From contig NC_087065.1 in NCBI RefSeq assembly GCF_963678635.1, positions 75,151,345-75,215,344 of the forward strand: a DNA stretch of 64,000 bases, in the 5' to 3' direction. Both the position numbers and the translations under genes were made by a program. The DNA is from Symsagittifera roscoffensis (Eukaryota > Xenacoelomorpha > Acoela > Convolutidae). Positions 23,429 through 35,542 of the stretch are shown in pieces; position 1 is the first letter of the stretch; the number at the start of each line of letters is the position of its first letter. The notes under the pieces were generated by a model that was not told the origin of the DNA, did not search any database, and was given only the letters and a program-made list of their open reading frames with translations.

Positions 23429-24420
23429 TTATAGATAGGGAAAGTATTCCAAAAATCCTGCAAAAAGTATTCGTGCTACGCTTGCTTGTCTATTGACTTG
23501 TGTGTGGATTGCGCATGTGTTATAAATGCCGTTTAATAGAGAAAAAATAAATCCAATAAAGTTAAACATTGCGTATAATATAGTCAATCTTTCTAAGATG
23601 TAATAGGGCCATCCTAGAAAGGATAAAAGTTTTTGAAATTTACAAAAGTAAAAATATTGATTGGTAATATATCTTGTGGTCAATATTTTTGCCATTTAGA
23701 TAAAAATAATCTTTAAATTTTTAAAATATCCGCTGTAATCTTGTGTGTAAAAATCTGAAAATCCTGCTGTTTCTGCAAGTTTACGTAAATTTTGATCTAT
23801 TGATTGTCGTTGTATAGTGTCCATTTTCGAAAGTAGTTGATGAAATTGTTGTGTACGAATTTGGTGTTGTATGTCTGATTTCGAATAGATGGCAATCGAT
23901 TGTAAATCGATATTTGGATTTCGGGCAATAGCTTTAATAATTTCAGGTGAAAACTTTTTTAGTGGTGGCATTAGTGTTGGATATGGTGTGAGTAGATAGT
24001 ATTTATCTTCGTCGGGATTTAATTGTAAAAAGATTTGGCTATTTTTTGATCTCAAAAATAAGTTCTTCTTGAAAGTGTATCAACAAAATATACTTTATTT
24101 TTGTAGAATATTGGGATTCTTTTATAACATCGTTTATCTACAAAAACGTATAAAGGTGATACTTTTTTGATACAAGTGAAATACCATAAAATGTTTCCTT
24201 CATAATCAATGAAATTTGATCTATTTCCGGCTACCAAATATCCTGCATATGGTATTTTTAGAACTGCTAGTGCTAGTGACTGTAGAATTTGTGTTCTTTC
24301 AAGTTCACATAGTTGATGTACTGTTTCTAGTTCTGATAATGACATTTCTTAAAAAATTCTGCTTATTGTGTAGTAAAAATGTAAAAGATAATTAAGTTCT
24401 TGATTGTCCCAATCATAGGG
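23429..24420 (-). pseudogene. Envelope-like minus-strand reading frames, copy A
   Basis: Three minus-strand frames abut or overlap by a few bases: 24345-24052, 24055-23696 and 23695-23429. An upstream part in copy B reaches 24420-equivalent sequence. The first is Cys- and aromatic-rich (CELERTQILQ, FVDKRCYKRIPIFY). The last holds a long hydrophobic segment (YYILERLTILYAMFNFIGFI) followed by a polar tail whose frame continues past 23429 after one shift at an A/T homopolymer. This layout resembles the C-terminal ectodomain, anchor and tail of retroelement envelope proteins. I infer that from topology and general resemblance only. It is broken by frameshifts and cut at 24420, where an oppositely oriented pol fragment begins. 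Confidence 0.35.
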
Positions 24421-24584
24421 ACAAGATTTGTATCTTGAGAAGATTAAAGAAAATAAAAGATACATCAGGTCTTGTGAAATCACTTAAGTCAGAGACAGAC
24501 GAAGGACTTTCGAGCTGTTCGAGTTTCCCGGAAAGACCCAAACTAGAGGAAATAAAAATGAATAAACCGGTTTCACCATAAATA

Positions 24585-25596
24585 GAGCACTTGAGGGGCA
24601 AGTTAACGGACGAACAGCTCGAAGCCATCAAGGACGTACTAGAGAGGATTGAGGACGTTTTTTCGAAACATAGGCAGACATTGGATGTTGTAATTTTGTT
24701 GAACATGAAATAGAGCCTGAAGAGTCGGCGGCACCGCACAGGGAGGGGGCGAGGCGTATGACCCCACACAATTCAGATGCATGTAGAAAATATATAGAGA
24801 CCTTATTAGAGTATGATATGATAGAACCATCAAAGTCGTCGTGGGCGTGTGGAGTTGTGATGGCTAAGAACAAAGGCGACCAATTGAGGTTTTGTCTCGA
24901 CTTTCGGTATCTGAACTCCGTCACGGTGAAGGATGCCTATCCCATACCTAGGATTGATGAGAGCCTCTCGAAGTTAGGGGTTGCAAAATTTTTTACGACT
25001 CATGATTTAGGATCAGCTTTTTGGAAGGTTCCATTGAGGAAGCAAGACAGGGATAAAACAGGGTTTGCCTGCGAGCTGGAGCTGTTTCAATGGAATAGGA
25101 TGCCCTTTGGTCTTAGCAATGCCACCGCTACCTTTCAACGATTGATGTTACACGCACTGTTAGGTGTAACGAAGAAAAACGGCAACCTGGTAATGTGCTA
25201 CGTGGACGACGTGGTAATAGCGACACCAACGCTAGAAGACCACATCGAGCGACTAGACGAGGTGTTCGCCTGCATGAAGACATCGGGACTAAAGTGCAAA
25301 CCATCAAAGTGCTAAATACTAAAGGACTCGATCAAATAACTGGGGAGAATGGTGGATAGACATGGCATCAGACCAGACTCAGATGCAGTAGAAGCGGTTC
25401 TAACCTGGAAATCGTCAAAAACGGATCATCAACTGATGAGCTTCTTCGGTTTTGCGAACCATTACAGGGAGTTCCATAAGGGCTATGCGGACAAAGTGTA
25501 GCCGATGCAACAACTGATGAGGCACAAAGGCAAGAAAATCACGTGGAACAATGCAGCAGAGAGGTCATCCAGAGAATAAAGAAGGAGTTGTGTGAA
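24585..25596 (+). pseudogene. Ty3/gypsy pol fragment, copy A (reverse transcriptase)
   Basis: The frame at 24758-25315 (185 codons) holds Ty3/gypsy reverse-transcriptase blocks in order: LRFCLDFRYLNSVT, YPIPRIDESLSKL, MPFGLSNATATFQRLM and the catalytic YVDD. An in-frame conserved stretch upstream lies across a stop. After KPSKC a TAA and further stops interrupt the thumb/connection region. The tandem-duplication boundary at 25596 cuts off RNase H and integrase. It is a dead copy. Its base composition is richer in GC than its surroundings. Confidence 0.9.
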
Positions 25597-28464
25597 CTGC
25601 CTCAAAGTCTCGTCATCAGGCGCGACACAATCTAGAACGTTTTGACGAATTAAAGTAGTAAATACTATCCTAAAACTAACAAAATTCACCCCCTTACCAT
25701 TGCCCATTTAGCCATTTAGTATAAAAAGCAAATTAGACGACTAGGAAACTGCAACCACCAAAAAAAGATCAAGCAATTATCGTAAAAATGACTAGCGAAC
25801 ACGGAGTAGCGACTAACGGCTTGTTTTTTTTACAGAAAAACTTAACAATTATATATAAGAAAAATATCCTTCCAGGCAAACAAAAAATCGAGACTCTAAA
25901 AGAAACGATATTGATGATCAAAAATGGGACGACAAAAACCTGTGCGCATACGAGGGTTCAGCTTAGCTCAAACGAGAGTCACCAAGAAAGTCAAAACAAT
26001 AAGAAAAACCCCGACACTACCAGAAAAACAACAGCACAGAAAAAACTCCCTAACATTTGCAGCTTCAAGGTTAATGACCTAGGTAATATTGGGAAACTAT
26101 TTTCTTTTGTAAACGCAAGACTAAAATGCAAGTTCACGACATGATCTTCTTAACTTAAACTTGGCTCACATATGCGGTACACAACGACACTTTTTTGCGG
26201 AAGAGACGATATACGTCGGCCCCTTTTTTCGAAGAAAGAAAACGATTCAAAGACGATACACGTGTATCGTGTATCGTCGTAAACAAAGAAGATACATAAT
26301 ACACAGAGACGATACACAGATACAAATCTTAGCGGCGTATTTATTTAGGGCTTAATACGTAACAAAAAAAATTGAACAGCAGATTGGAATCTACTGCCAT
26401 CAAAACTATAACTAGCTGCACGAAATTTTGTGTCTGTTGTATCTATAACTCCTTGAACAAAAAGCTTATAGGGAAATACCCAAAAAAATCCAAGAAGGCA
26501 TACAACCATTATGAGTTGGGATGGATCTCTAACTCATAGAGTAATTTCAGATAAGGTACACCGTCTGCTCGTCACGCTATCTTATTTTCGGCCGGATAAA
26601 TTCGTGCAACTTCTTAGTCTAATACCGATCTTAATCTTACTCTTATATCTCTGAGTCTCAATAGATCTAGAGTATACTGGTTTTGTTAAGATTCGGTTTC
26701 TTGGAAAAGTCAACTAAATTGTAAGTTAAATTCAATATGCTCTGGTGCTGAAATTACAAGTAATTTCAGCACTTACAAATAAGTGGGTAGTTAGTTAGAT
26801 GGAGTGTGATTGGTTAGTCTTTAATATTTTATAGGGATAAAATATCTAATTTATAACCAATAAAAATATATAGTTTGGATCAGGTTCCACCCATACGGGG
26901 CTTACAGAGTTTTTGTTCTTTCGACTTCTTTCTGTAGTGGAGGATGGATGATGATCGTTTGTATTTTGCGAGCATCATCTCTATTCCGTCCTTGGAGGTA
27001 TGAACTCCAGGAAGCTGGAATAATCGAGGCTGTTTTGTCATTCAACGATGACTGAGACCGTCAACAAAATCAATCTGATTTCCAAATGGTTTGTTATGAT
27101 CATCTGTTCTTGATCGGTGTGGAGAACTGTGTTTCGATCTGGATTGGGAATGGCGTGAAGCTCGAGTTTGGAGGGAATGATCTGTAACTCGGATCTGTAT
27201 TTATACTTGAATATCGAGGTGAACATTGGTCTGTTTCAATGAAGTCCTTTGCTTCGGAGTCAAGTCGTACTTCAAATTCTTTGAGTTGTTGAGTTGTGGT
27301 TGTGAGCGGCATATCAGTTGTGTTCAGCCATTCTGTGGGTTATGTGTGATGAGGTCGTCTTAGCTGCTTGATGCTTCTTAGTCTTCTTGATTGTGTATGA
27401 TCTATATTACTGCAATATATAATTTACATAAATAAATGTTTAGTTAGTTCTTCTTTTTAGTTATGATTTTTTATTAGTTTTTATTGCAAAAGCTTTTATT
27501 TTTAGTTCAGTTATTTTAAAAGAGTTACTCACACTTGCGTACCTCTTATGAAAAATAAGGAGTGTGTCACAAAGCGTGTGTTCTAGCACGGTGGTTTAGG
27601 CCGGCTATTAAGCATGCTCAGGACGTCGTCCTCTTCTGGTGGTTTAGGCCAGGAGTTAGGGTATGATTGCATGCTGGTTTTTTTATGGGGTCCTGTTTCG
27701 TGTTAACTTTTTATGTCGTGTTTGTTACTGGTTTTTTCCTTTTGTTTTTTTGGTTGTGTCCTTTTCTCAAAAATCAATTTGTTTGGTTTGGGTTTGTCTT
27801 TCGACTTTTTGGTGTTTTATGCCTTCTTTTTCAGACTTATCAATAGTCTTCAAAAGAATAATTTATCGGTTCTTTAAGCTGGTTTAATCCGGTTTCGGTA
27901 CCGTGGGTTTTCTTTTCTTAGTCATGCTGTTAGTTTGTGGTTTATGGTGTATAGTAGCTGCGTTGGTTAGTTGGGATTATTATATGATTCCTTTCTAACC
28001 GGGTTGAAAGAAAGTTTGAAACTTGTTATTACTAGTTTGAGTTGTTATTAGTGAAAGTTAAAACTTGAAATCATTATTTTAAGCATTCGTCGTGGGCGAG
28101 CTGTGCGAGTGTGGATAGAATTTGTGTGCGAGTGAATTGATTAAAAAGTTAGTACTGTTGGCATTTGTATACATTTTAAATTTACTGCTTTGTGGGGATT
28201 GATATTATTAAATAATTTTCATTGTATTTAGATTTACTACATTGGAGAAAAGAATTTATACATTGAATTACTACTGTGGAGAAGAAATTTTAATGCATCA
28301 TTTATTGCGGTTTGTTAATAAGAGTTTATAATTTTGAAGAGTTTGCAATTTTTTTTTCTGTTTGTGGATGATGGTGATCTAAAGACTAAAGGAAAAACAT
28401 TTAATAAGAAATGGTTAAGTTTGTTTTGAACTTATTAGTGCTAAATTATTTAATTCATACTTAC

Positions 28465-28761
28465 TTAGTCATCGGGGAAGAAGTCACGATGGAAAATACC
28501 GTGTTTTGAACCTGATGTGGTTAGTAATTTTGCTAATATGCGAATGATATTTTCAGATTCAAGCAGTGGCCAAGGCAATTCAAGTGCTTTGATGGTGTTT
28601 AGTTCTGCAGTTGGGTTAGTTAGTGGAATACAAAGTGGGTTTGAGAAATAATAAAATGATGTCCAGTGGAATGTGGGGATTAGTACATGCTCATCGACAT
28701 AGTGGGGTTGTTCAGTGTGAGGGTTGGAGTGACTAATAGTATATTGGGGAAAGAGGGGCAA
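28465..28761 (-). CDS. Unrecognised minus-strand ORF, copy B version
   Basis: A 98-codon frame whose last 54 or so residues equal those at 21593-21919. Its first part is a different sequence because the 558-bp difference between the copies falls here. That suggests the deletion happened to fuse two open stretches. There is no known domain. Confidence 0.2.
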   Translation of the reverse strand: MPLFPQYTISHSNPHTEQPHYVDEHVLIPTFHWTSFYYFSNPLCIPLTNPTAELNTIKALELPWPLLESENIIRILAKLLTTSGSKHGIFHRDFFPDD

Positions 28762-29742
28762 GAAAATTTGGAGAAACTCGGGAGTATTAGTATGATCAGG
28801 GTGATTTACATAATCGCGGGCTGTTCCGGGTTTGGAGGGGAACGGGTGATTAGGGAATTTTCTTTTGAATGTTCTATATGCACGGTTGGTAGTGGATGAT
28901 GATTGGATTGATATTGAGGATCGGGCTAAAGAAGGGGTATAATCTGAAGAGGGTGTAGGAGTAGGTGCGTTTTGATGTTATGGTTGACGATAATTGGTGA
29001 ATGGTTAGGGTGTGAGGGTGTTGTATTCGTTGTTGTAGTGTTATTAGGTTATTTAGTTCAGATGAGGTTTGCGTGGTTTCTGGGGAATAGTTGTTGGATC
29101 GCTCATTGGTAAAGGGGGAGTATGTCGGGGTTACTTGGGAAATACGAGAGATGGTAGAGGGTGAATCAATTTGGGATTGGGAGTGATTGGGTCGAAAGGG
29201 GGTTTGAGAAAATGTCTGAATTATTAAATTGGGAAATTGTATTAAAAACTAAGATATCTGAGTTAGCGTCAGAATCCATATCGGATGATGTGTTAATATG
29301 GGGTGATTCAGTTGGCGGGAAAGCAAAAAGTGTGATGATGGGAATTGGGTTCTGGAGATTGGCTGGATGGGAAATTGAACGGTAGAGGGATCCAATTTGT
29401 CGGCTCATCGTGGGCTAAAACAAATATTGTTTTGAGATTGAAATGTTGTTGTATATGGTTGTTCGATTATTTGTTCACATGTATCGTCATTTTGAGGTTG
29501 TTGTGTTACAATGTGGTGAATTGGGCTTTGTATATGATTTGGTCTTGCATTTGCAATATTTACTAGTGCTAAATTTCTGAAATTTCGTGGTACTAGTGAT
29601 AATGGATGATTTCTATTTAGACTTGGTAGTTGTGGTGCTGTGGGTAATGTGTTTGTGTTGTGTTGTGATTCGTCATATGTGTTTGGTGTAGTTGATAATT
29701 TTGTATTGTATTCTTTTATTTGTGCGTCTAAAAGTACTTTAT

Positions 29743-30796
29743 TTATAGATGTGGAAAGTATTCCAAAAATCCTGCAAAAAGTATGCGTGCTACGCTTGCT
29801 TGTCTATTGACTTGTGTGTGGATTGCGCATGTGTTATAAATGCCGTTTAATAGAGAAAAAATAAATCCAATAAAGTTAAACATTGCGTATAATACAGTCA
29901 ATCTTTCTAAGATGTAATAGGTCCATCCTAGAAAGGATAAAAGTTTTTGAAATTTACAAAAGTAAAAATATTGATTGGTAATATATCTTATGGTCAATAT
30001 TTTTTGCCATTTAGATAAAAATAATCTTTAATATTTTTAAAATATCCGCTGTAATCTTGTGTGTAAATATCTGAAAATCCTGCTGTTTCTGCAAGTTTAC
30101 GTAAATTTTGACCTATTGATTGTCGTTGTATAGTGTCCATTTTTGAAAGTAGTTGATGAAATTGTTGTGTACGAATTTGGTGTTGTATGTCTGATTTCGA
30201 ATAGATGGCAATCGATTGTAAATCGATATTTGGATTTCGGGCAATAGCTTTAATAATTTCAGGTGAAAACTTTTTTAGTGGTGGCATTAGTGTTGGATAT
30301 GGTGTGAGTAGATAGTGTTTATCTTCGTCGGGATTTAATTGTAAAAAGATGTGGCTATTTTTTCATCTCAAAAATAAGTTCTTCTTGAAAGTGTATCAAC
30401 AAAATATACTCTATTTTTGTAGAATATTGGGATTCTTTTATAACATCGTTTATCTACAAAAACGTATAAAGGTGATACTTTTTTGATACAAGTGAAATAC
30501 CATAAAATGTTTCCTTCATTATCAATGAAATTTGATCTATTTCCGGCTACCAAATATCCTGCATATGGTATTTTTAGAACTGCTAGTGTGTTCTGTAGAA
30601 TTTGTGTTCTTTCAAGTTCACATAGTTGATGTACTGTTTCTAGTTCTGATAATGACATTTCTTGAAAAATTCTGCTTATTGTGTAGTAAAAATGTAAAAG
30701 AGAATTAAGTTCTTGATTGTCCCAATCATAGGGACAAGATTTGTATCTTGAGAAGATTAAAGAAAATAAAAGATACATCAGGTCTTGTGAAATCAC
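29743..30796 (-). pseudogene. Envelope-like minus-strand reading frames, copy B
   Basis: Frames 30796-30368, 30287-29994 and 29997-29743 correspond to copy A. The first is longer here (142 codons) and adds an N-terminal part with SCPYDWDNQELNSLLHFYY. A 4-codon-size difference (AVLKIPYAG context) and a homopolymer change separate the two copies. The same hydrophobic segment sits in the last frame. It is interrupted by frameshifts as in copy A. Confidence 0.35.
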
Positions 30797-30889
30797 TTAA
30801 GTCAGAGACAGACGAAGGACTTTCGAGCTGTTCGAGTTTCCCGGAAAGACCCAAACTAGAGGAAATAAAAATGGATAAACCGGTTTTAC

Positions 30890-31628
30890 CATAAATAGAG
30901 CACTTGAGGGGCAAGTTAACGGACGAACAGCTCGAAGCCATCAAGGACGTACTAGAGAGGAATGAGGACGTTTTTTCGAAACATAGGCAAACATTGGATG
31001 TTGTAATTTTGTTGAACATGAAATAGAGCCTGAAGAGTCGGCGGCACCGCACAGGGAGGGGGCGAGGCGTATGACCCCACACAATTCGGATGCATGTAGA
31101 AAATATATAGAGACCTTATTAGAGTATGATATGATAGAACCATCAAAGTCGCCGTGGGCGTGTGGAGTTGTGATGGCTAAGAACAAAGGCGACCAATTGA
31201 GGTTTTGTCTCGACTTTCGGTATCTGAACTCCGTCACGGCGAAGGATGCCTATCCCATACCTAGGATTGATGAGAGCCTCTCGAAGTTAGGGGTTGCAAA
31301 ATTTTTTACGACTCATGATTTAGGATCAGCTTTTTTGAAGGTTCCATTGAGGAAGCAAGACAGGGATAAAACAGGGTTTGCCTGCGAGCTGGAGCTGTTT
31401 CAATGGAATAGGATGCCCTTTGGTCTTAGCAATGCCACCGCTACCTTTCAACGATTGATGGCACACGCACTGTTAGGTGTAACGAAGAAAAACGGCAACC
31501 TGGTAATGTGCTACGTGGACGACGTGGTAATAGCGACACCAACGCTAGAAGACCACATCGAGCGACTAGACGAGGTGTTCGCCTGCATGAAGACATCGGG
31601 ACTAAAGTGCAAACCATCAAAGTGCTAA
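30890..31628 (+). pseudogene. Ty3/gypsy pol, copy B: reverse transcriptase
   Basis: Same 185-codon frame as copy A (31071-31628) with few substitutions: Ser to Pro in KSPWACG, Trp to Leu in SAFLKV, and Leu to Ala in LMAHALL. The YVDD box is at 31512-31523. The frame ends at the same TAA, so the stop predates the duplication. Past it, FFCFANHYR-like connection sequence is readable with further stops. Confidence 0.9.
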
Positions 31629-31904
31629 ATACTAAAGGACTCGATCAAATAACTGGGGAGAATGGTGGATAGACATGGCATCAGACCAGACCCAGATGCA
31701 GTAGAAGCGGTTCTAACCTGGAAATCGTCAAAAACGGATCATCAATTGATGAGCTTCTTCTGTTTTGCGAACCATTACAGGGATTTCCATAAGGGCTATG
31801 CGGACAAAGTGTAGCCGATGCAACAACTGATGAGGCACAAAGGCAAAAAAATCACGTGGAACAATGCAGCAGAGAAGTCATCCAGAGAATAAAGAAGGAG
31901 CTGT

Positions 31905-32470
31905 GTGAAGCACCGGTGCTAGGGATGCCAACGGAAAAAGGAATGTACGTGATGGACACGGATGCGTCGGTAGTACCGATTTCTGGCATTCTACATCAAG
32001 AGTAGGAATGGAACGGGAAGACATTCTTGAGACCGATAGCATACGGGAGTAAAGTCTTGAGTGATACGCAGATGAAGTACGGGGCGCCTAAAGCAGAAAT
32101 GTTCGCAATGATCACCTTTGTCGAAAAAGACAGGGCATACCTAGGTAGCGAGCCGTTTAAGTTACGCGTCGACAACAGGGCACTCAGCTGGTTGAAAACG
32201 TACTCAATGGATCAGAGGTACATTGGGAGATGGATATTTCGCCTGAATCGATACAACATGATAATTGAGCATAGGACGAGAGACAAACATCAAAATGCCG
32301 ATAGCTTGAGTAAGAAGACGGAGTTCTACGAGAGACAGGAACAGACGGAGGCAGACAGGCCAGAAATCAAAGATGGCTTCTCCTTCATGGATAAGGAAAC
32401 GTATGATAGTCTTCCACTCACGAGATGGCTCGACAAGTCTGGCAAACCTATAGAAGATCAACCCCGATAA
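31905..32470 (+). pseudogene. Ty3/gypsy pol: RNase H region
   Basis: A 147-codon frame (32027-32470) carries the hallmarks of Ty3-type RNase H: YGAPKAEMFAMITFVEK with the catalytic Glu, LRVDNRALSWLKTY with an active-site Asp, and the tail HRTRDKHQNADSLSK. The N-terminal strand with its first Asp (VMDTDASV) is readable just upstream at about 31950 but lies beyond a stop. It belongs to the same element as the reverse transcriptase at 31071 and the integrase at 33173. Confidence 0.85.
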
Positions 32471-32656
32471 CCAAAGGAGCGTCCAGAGAAAACAATGCCA
32501 ATGGAGTTAATGGCAATGGAGTTAATGCTCAAGTCGAAAATTGTGAGGGAGACACTAAAGGCAAAAGGCTATGATCTCAATCAAGTGGAAACGGGAAGGA
32601 CAGAGATAGGCGATGACTTGAGATGATTACTCGAGAAACTTGCAGACGATAAACCC

Positions 32657-33064
32657 GTGGTCCAAGAAAAGGGTAAAAAGGAACCAGAAGTCAGGATATT
32701 GAGAAGGAATGATGCGGATGGTAGCGAGGACTCCTTGAAAGAAAAGAAACTTGATGGAGTGGTGCAGTCATTGGTTGAGAGAATCCCTGAGGACATTCTT
32801 GAGCGGACTATGGGTAGGAAGAAGAAGGTGGCATTCAAGGAGGAGACTGAACACGCTGAAGGAGGATTGAGTCAAGAGTCCGGGGAGTGGCCCACTGCAG
32901 AAGAAGATGCTGAAGAAGAAAAATTGTCCGGGGAGTGTGAAGAATGGGATGAAGACTCAGAGAAGAGCAGCGATAACCAAGATAGTCTATGCATGATATT
33001 GGCAGAAGAGAAGTTGAGGCACCGCCACCGAGAACTACAGACGGATCCTTCGTCAGAAACGTAA
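32657..33064 (+). pseudogene. Pol linker, acidic low-complexity frame
   Basis: A 135-codon frame rich in Glu/Asp/Lys (EEDAEEEKLSGECEEWDEDS) lies between RNase H and integrase. It has no domain and is most likely the spacer of the polyprotein. An upstream stop separates it from RNase H. Confidence 0.5.
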
Positions 33065-33172
33065 AATTTGGATCAGCAGGATGTGTGCGGAGGGGAAGAG
33101 ATTGAGAAAATTGCAGTATGAAGGAAACCGTTCAGGGAGCTATCGTGCAACTCAAATGTCAAAACAGACCTG

Positions 33173-33985
33173 GTGCCAGAAGATGACAGGAAGGTCTTGA
33201 GGAGGATAGTTTGCGTCAAGCTGAAAGACGACATCCACAGTCCCGGAGAAATGAATGGTCAGATAATGGCACTGAAGAAACACGTCAAGGCGAGATATAG
33301 GCTGCCGGATCTAATACGAGCCCAAAAGAATGACAAGATGACAAGCAACCTCTCCAAATGGATTTGGACGGGAGCCAAAGAGAAAGGGGATCTGGAAGAA
33401 GACAGCTACAAGATCTTGAGCCAATTCTACAAGGAGAGAAAAGATTTACTCTATCACACAGCTGATGGGGTGGTAGCATGCAGGAGAAAGGATGAGGAGA
33501 AGATACTACATGATCATAACCTCATCATACTACCACAGTTATACCAGACTGAAGTGTTGTTCAGATCGCATGATCAAATGGGGCATCAGGGGATAGACAG
33601 GTTGCAACAGAGAATACTACACAGGTTTGATTGGCAGGGGTTAAGGAAGGCTTGCGAAAGATGGGTGAACGCGTGTCTGGCATGCCTACAGGTGAAAGAC
33701 CCACGGAAGATGAAGTTCCCACTCAAGTCCGTTGAGAGCTCGGAATTCAACGAGGTTGTGCAGATAGACCACCAGAAGATCTGCATGACAGAGTCGGGAT
33801 ACAACCAAATACTTGTCAAAATAGACCACTTTACGAAGTTGGCAGAAGCGGTGCCCTGTCAAATAATCTCAGCGGAGGAGACTTGCGAACACTTGATAAC
33901 ACATTGGATGTCACGATATGGTTGTGCGATGACATTCCAGTCGGACAAAGGGAAAGCCTTCGTGGGTGACCTGACAAAAGATTGA
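33173..33985 (+). pseudogene. Ty3/gypsy integrase, internally deleted
   Basis: A 270-codon frame. The zinc-binding HHCC region is clear (SHDQMGHQGIDRL, then NACLACLQVK). The catalytic core begins at VVQIDHQK with the first Asp, and the second Asp lies in MTFQSDKGKAFVG. The frame ends a few residues later at 33985, and the third acidic residue (Glu) is missing. Sequence resumes at about 34010 with ALKMRQRKKYDE-type C-terminal material and a GPY/F-like block (KWRGPFMI, about 34140-34170). An internal deletion plus stops make it inactive. Confidence 0.85.
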
Positions 33986-34319
33986 TGAAGAGGTCACACA
34001 TTGCTCAAGCGCACTCAAAATGAGGCAGCGGAAGAAATACGATGAGAGGATACTTCAAGCGAAAACGTATGCAGTGGGCCAATACGTCTAGGTGCTCCAG
34101 AACATCATACCTCCCAAGGGGACGGAGAAACTACTTAGGAAATGGCGTGGACCGTTCATGATAACGGAATTACACCAGCACGGTTCTACCGCTTGAGTAC
34201 GGGACGAGTAGCGCATTATGAAAATCTGAAACCTCATGTCCCATCACCGGAAGACTGGTGCGTACCGCAGATTATAGAGGGATTAGAGTAGCTATTGGTA
34301 CAGCCAGCATGCATGCGAA

Positions 34320-34652
34320 GTGAACGAAAAAGGCACCAGAGAAAAGAATGTTGGTAACGAGGACGTGAGCATGGAAGATAATGAAAAGATAGAAGCAGAC
34401 TCAGATGCGGAATCCTTTGCGGAAGAAGACTGGAATGATCCAGAGCAAAACGAGGTGCCAAAGTGTACGGAACCAGACTTGCCGATAACATCAGTAACAA
34501 GGAGTGGCAATCGCAAACGGACAGGCATGAGGTACGGGGATGACTTCTTGATTGACAAGATACAGCCTGACGAATTAAGCGAAGAGTTATTGAGTGTGGG
34601 TGAATTGGTAGCCGACAATGAATGGCAAATCATCAACGACTGCGAGCACTAA
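34320..34652 (+). pseudogene. Acidic frame after integrase
   Basis: 110 codons, Asp/Glu-rich (DVSMEDNEKIEADSDAESF), then SVTRSGNRKRTGMRYGDDF, which resembles the unstructured C-terminal tails of retrotransposon polyproteins. No enzyme motif is present. It lies between the integrase C-terminus and the macrodomain-like frame, in the same GC-rich block. Confidence 0.4.
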
Positions 34653-34947
34653 CCGCAGGAAGACTACTCCACACCAGAACAAGAAACAGATCTGGAGCAG
34701 AGCGAGATAGAAAGGATGGAAAACAAAAACTTGAGGATACTATAATAGATGCGCGGTGTCAAGAGCAAAGGAGATGATGAGCAAAGCATCCGGCAGGTCG
34801 ACATGTCAGCAGAAAAACACGTGAAAACAAAAGATCCCCTATTCGTTTGGACAGCAACCGACAAAATACCGCCGGCTCATAATACCGCCAGATAATTTAG
34901 ACCCAGCATCATCGACGGAGACGTCGATAAATATTTTTGTCCGGGAA

Positions 34948-35542
34948 GTGGAGGTAGGAGTTACCAACACCGAAAATTTGATGATAAAGAAACTCAGAGA
35001 AGTGAGAGAGACCAGCGAGCTGGAACTGTATGAGGAAGAGGCTGAGCCTACCATAGGACGAAGTTTCATAACGAAATTTAAAATACCCAATGAAATTTCG
35101 GATAACATCCTGATCACGAACAGTGACTTAATTTTGTCAGACAGGACTAGCGCGATCTGTATAACGGCGGACATGAGCTTCAAATCGAGACTAGAGGCCG
35201 ACTTCAAGAGAGAATATCAGAACGTGGAGTTTCTATTTAGGCAGACACCGGGGTTGGGAGGAATGGCTGCGCTTCCCCCATCAGTTTCACAAGTTCCGGG
35301 GAAAAACCTGTGCTTTCTGGTAACGAGGATCAATGAAAGGAACACGATAGATCCTGAGCACGTGAAGTTGGCACTAACAAGGCTGAGAGACTTCATGGTC
35401 GATGGAGGTCTCAATGCCGGTCAATGACCCAAACAGGGGCAAATTGAACCCAAGGGAACTATACGCTATCCTACACGTGGTCTTTGCAGAAACGGAGATA
35501 ACGGTACACCTACACAAGAAGTACTACTTGAGTATCACCTGA
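34948..35542 (+). pseudogene. Macrodomain-like ORF at the pol 3' end
   Basis: A 159-codon frame (34948-35427) continues after a +1 or -2 shift at 35414-35542. Its layout follows the ADP-ribose-binding macrodomain, closest to the OARD1-like type: a strand with SAICITADMSFKSRLEADFK, then TPGLGGMAAL, then a strand NLCFLVTRINERNTI, a helix LALTRLRDFMVDGGL, and after the shift an MP strand, an arginine-glycine turn and a final helix/strand pair (VVFAETEITVHL). The usual GCG loop is not obvious. It sits immediately downstream of the integrase tail and upstream of the next TATA-bearing leader, so it looks like the last module of this pol. Identification rests on pattern resemblance. Confidence 0.55.

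Larger units (their letters stand above)
18726..25596. repeat. 6.87-kb direct tandem duplication, copy A
   Basis: Every landmark recurs 6871 bp downstream up to 21739, and 6313 bp downstream after 22297, because copy B lacks 21740-22297 (558 bp). The unit starts at ctgcctcaaagtctcg inside the repeat array and ends gtgtgaa inside a retrotransposon pol fragment. The copies differ by scattered single bases only. Copy A is where the pol reading frame is cut; copy B continues into the rest of pol. Confidence 0.95.
25597..31909. repeat. 6.87-kb direct tandem duplication, copy B (6.31 kb)
   Basis: Partner of 18726-25596, with one 558-bp gap (junction cagt|tgggttag near 28615) and scattered substitutions. 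Unlike copy A it runs on into the rest of pol, so it retains the original right flank. Confidence 0.95.
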
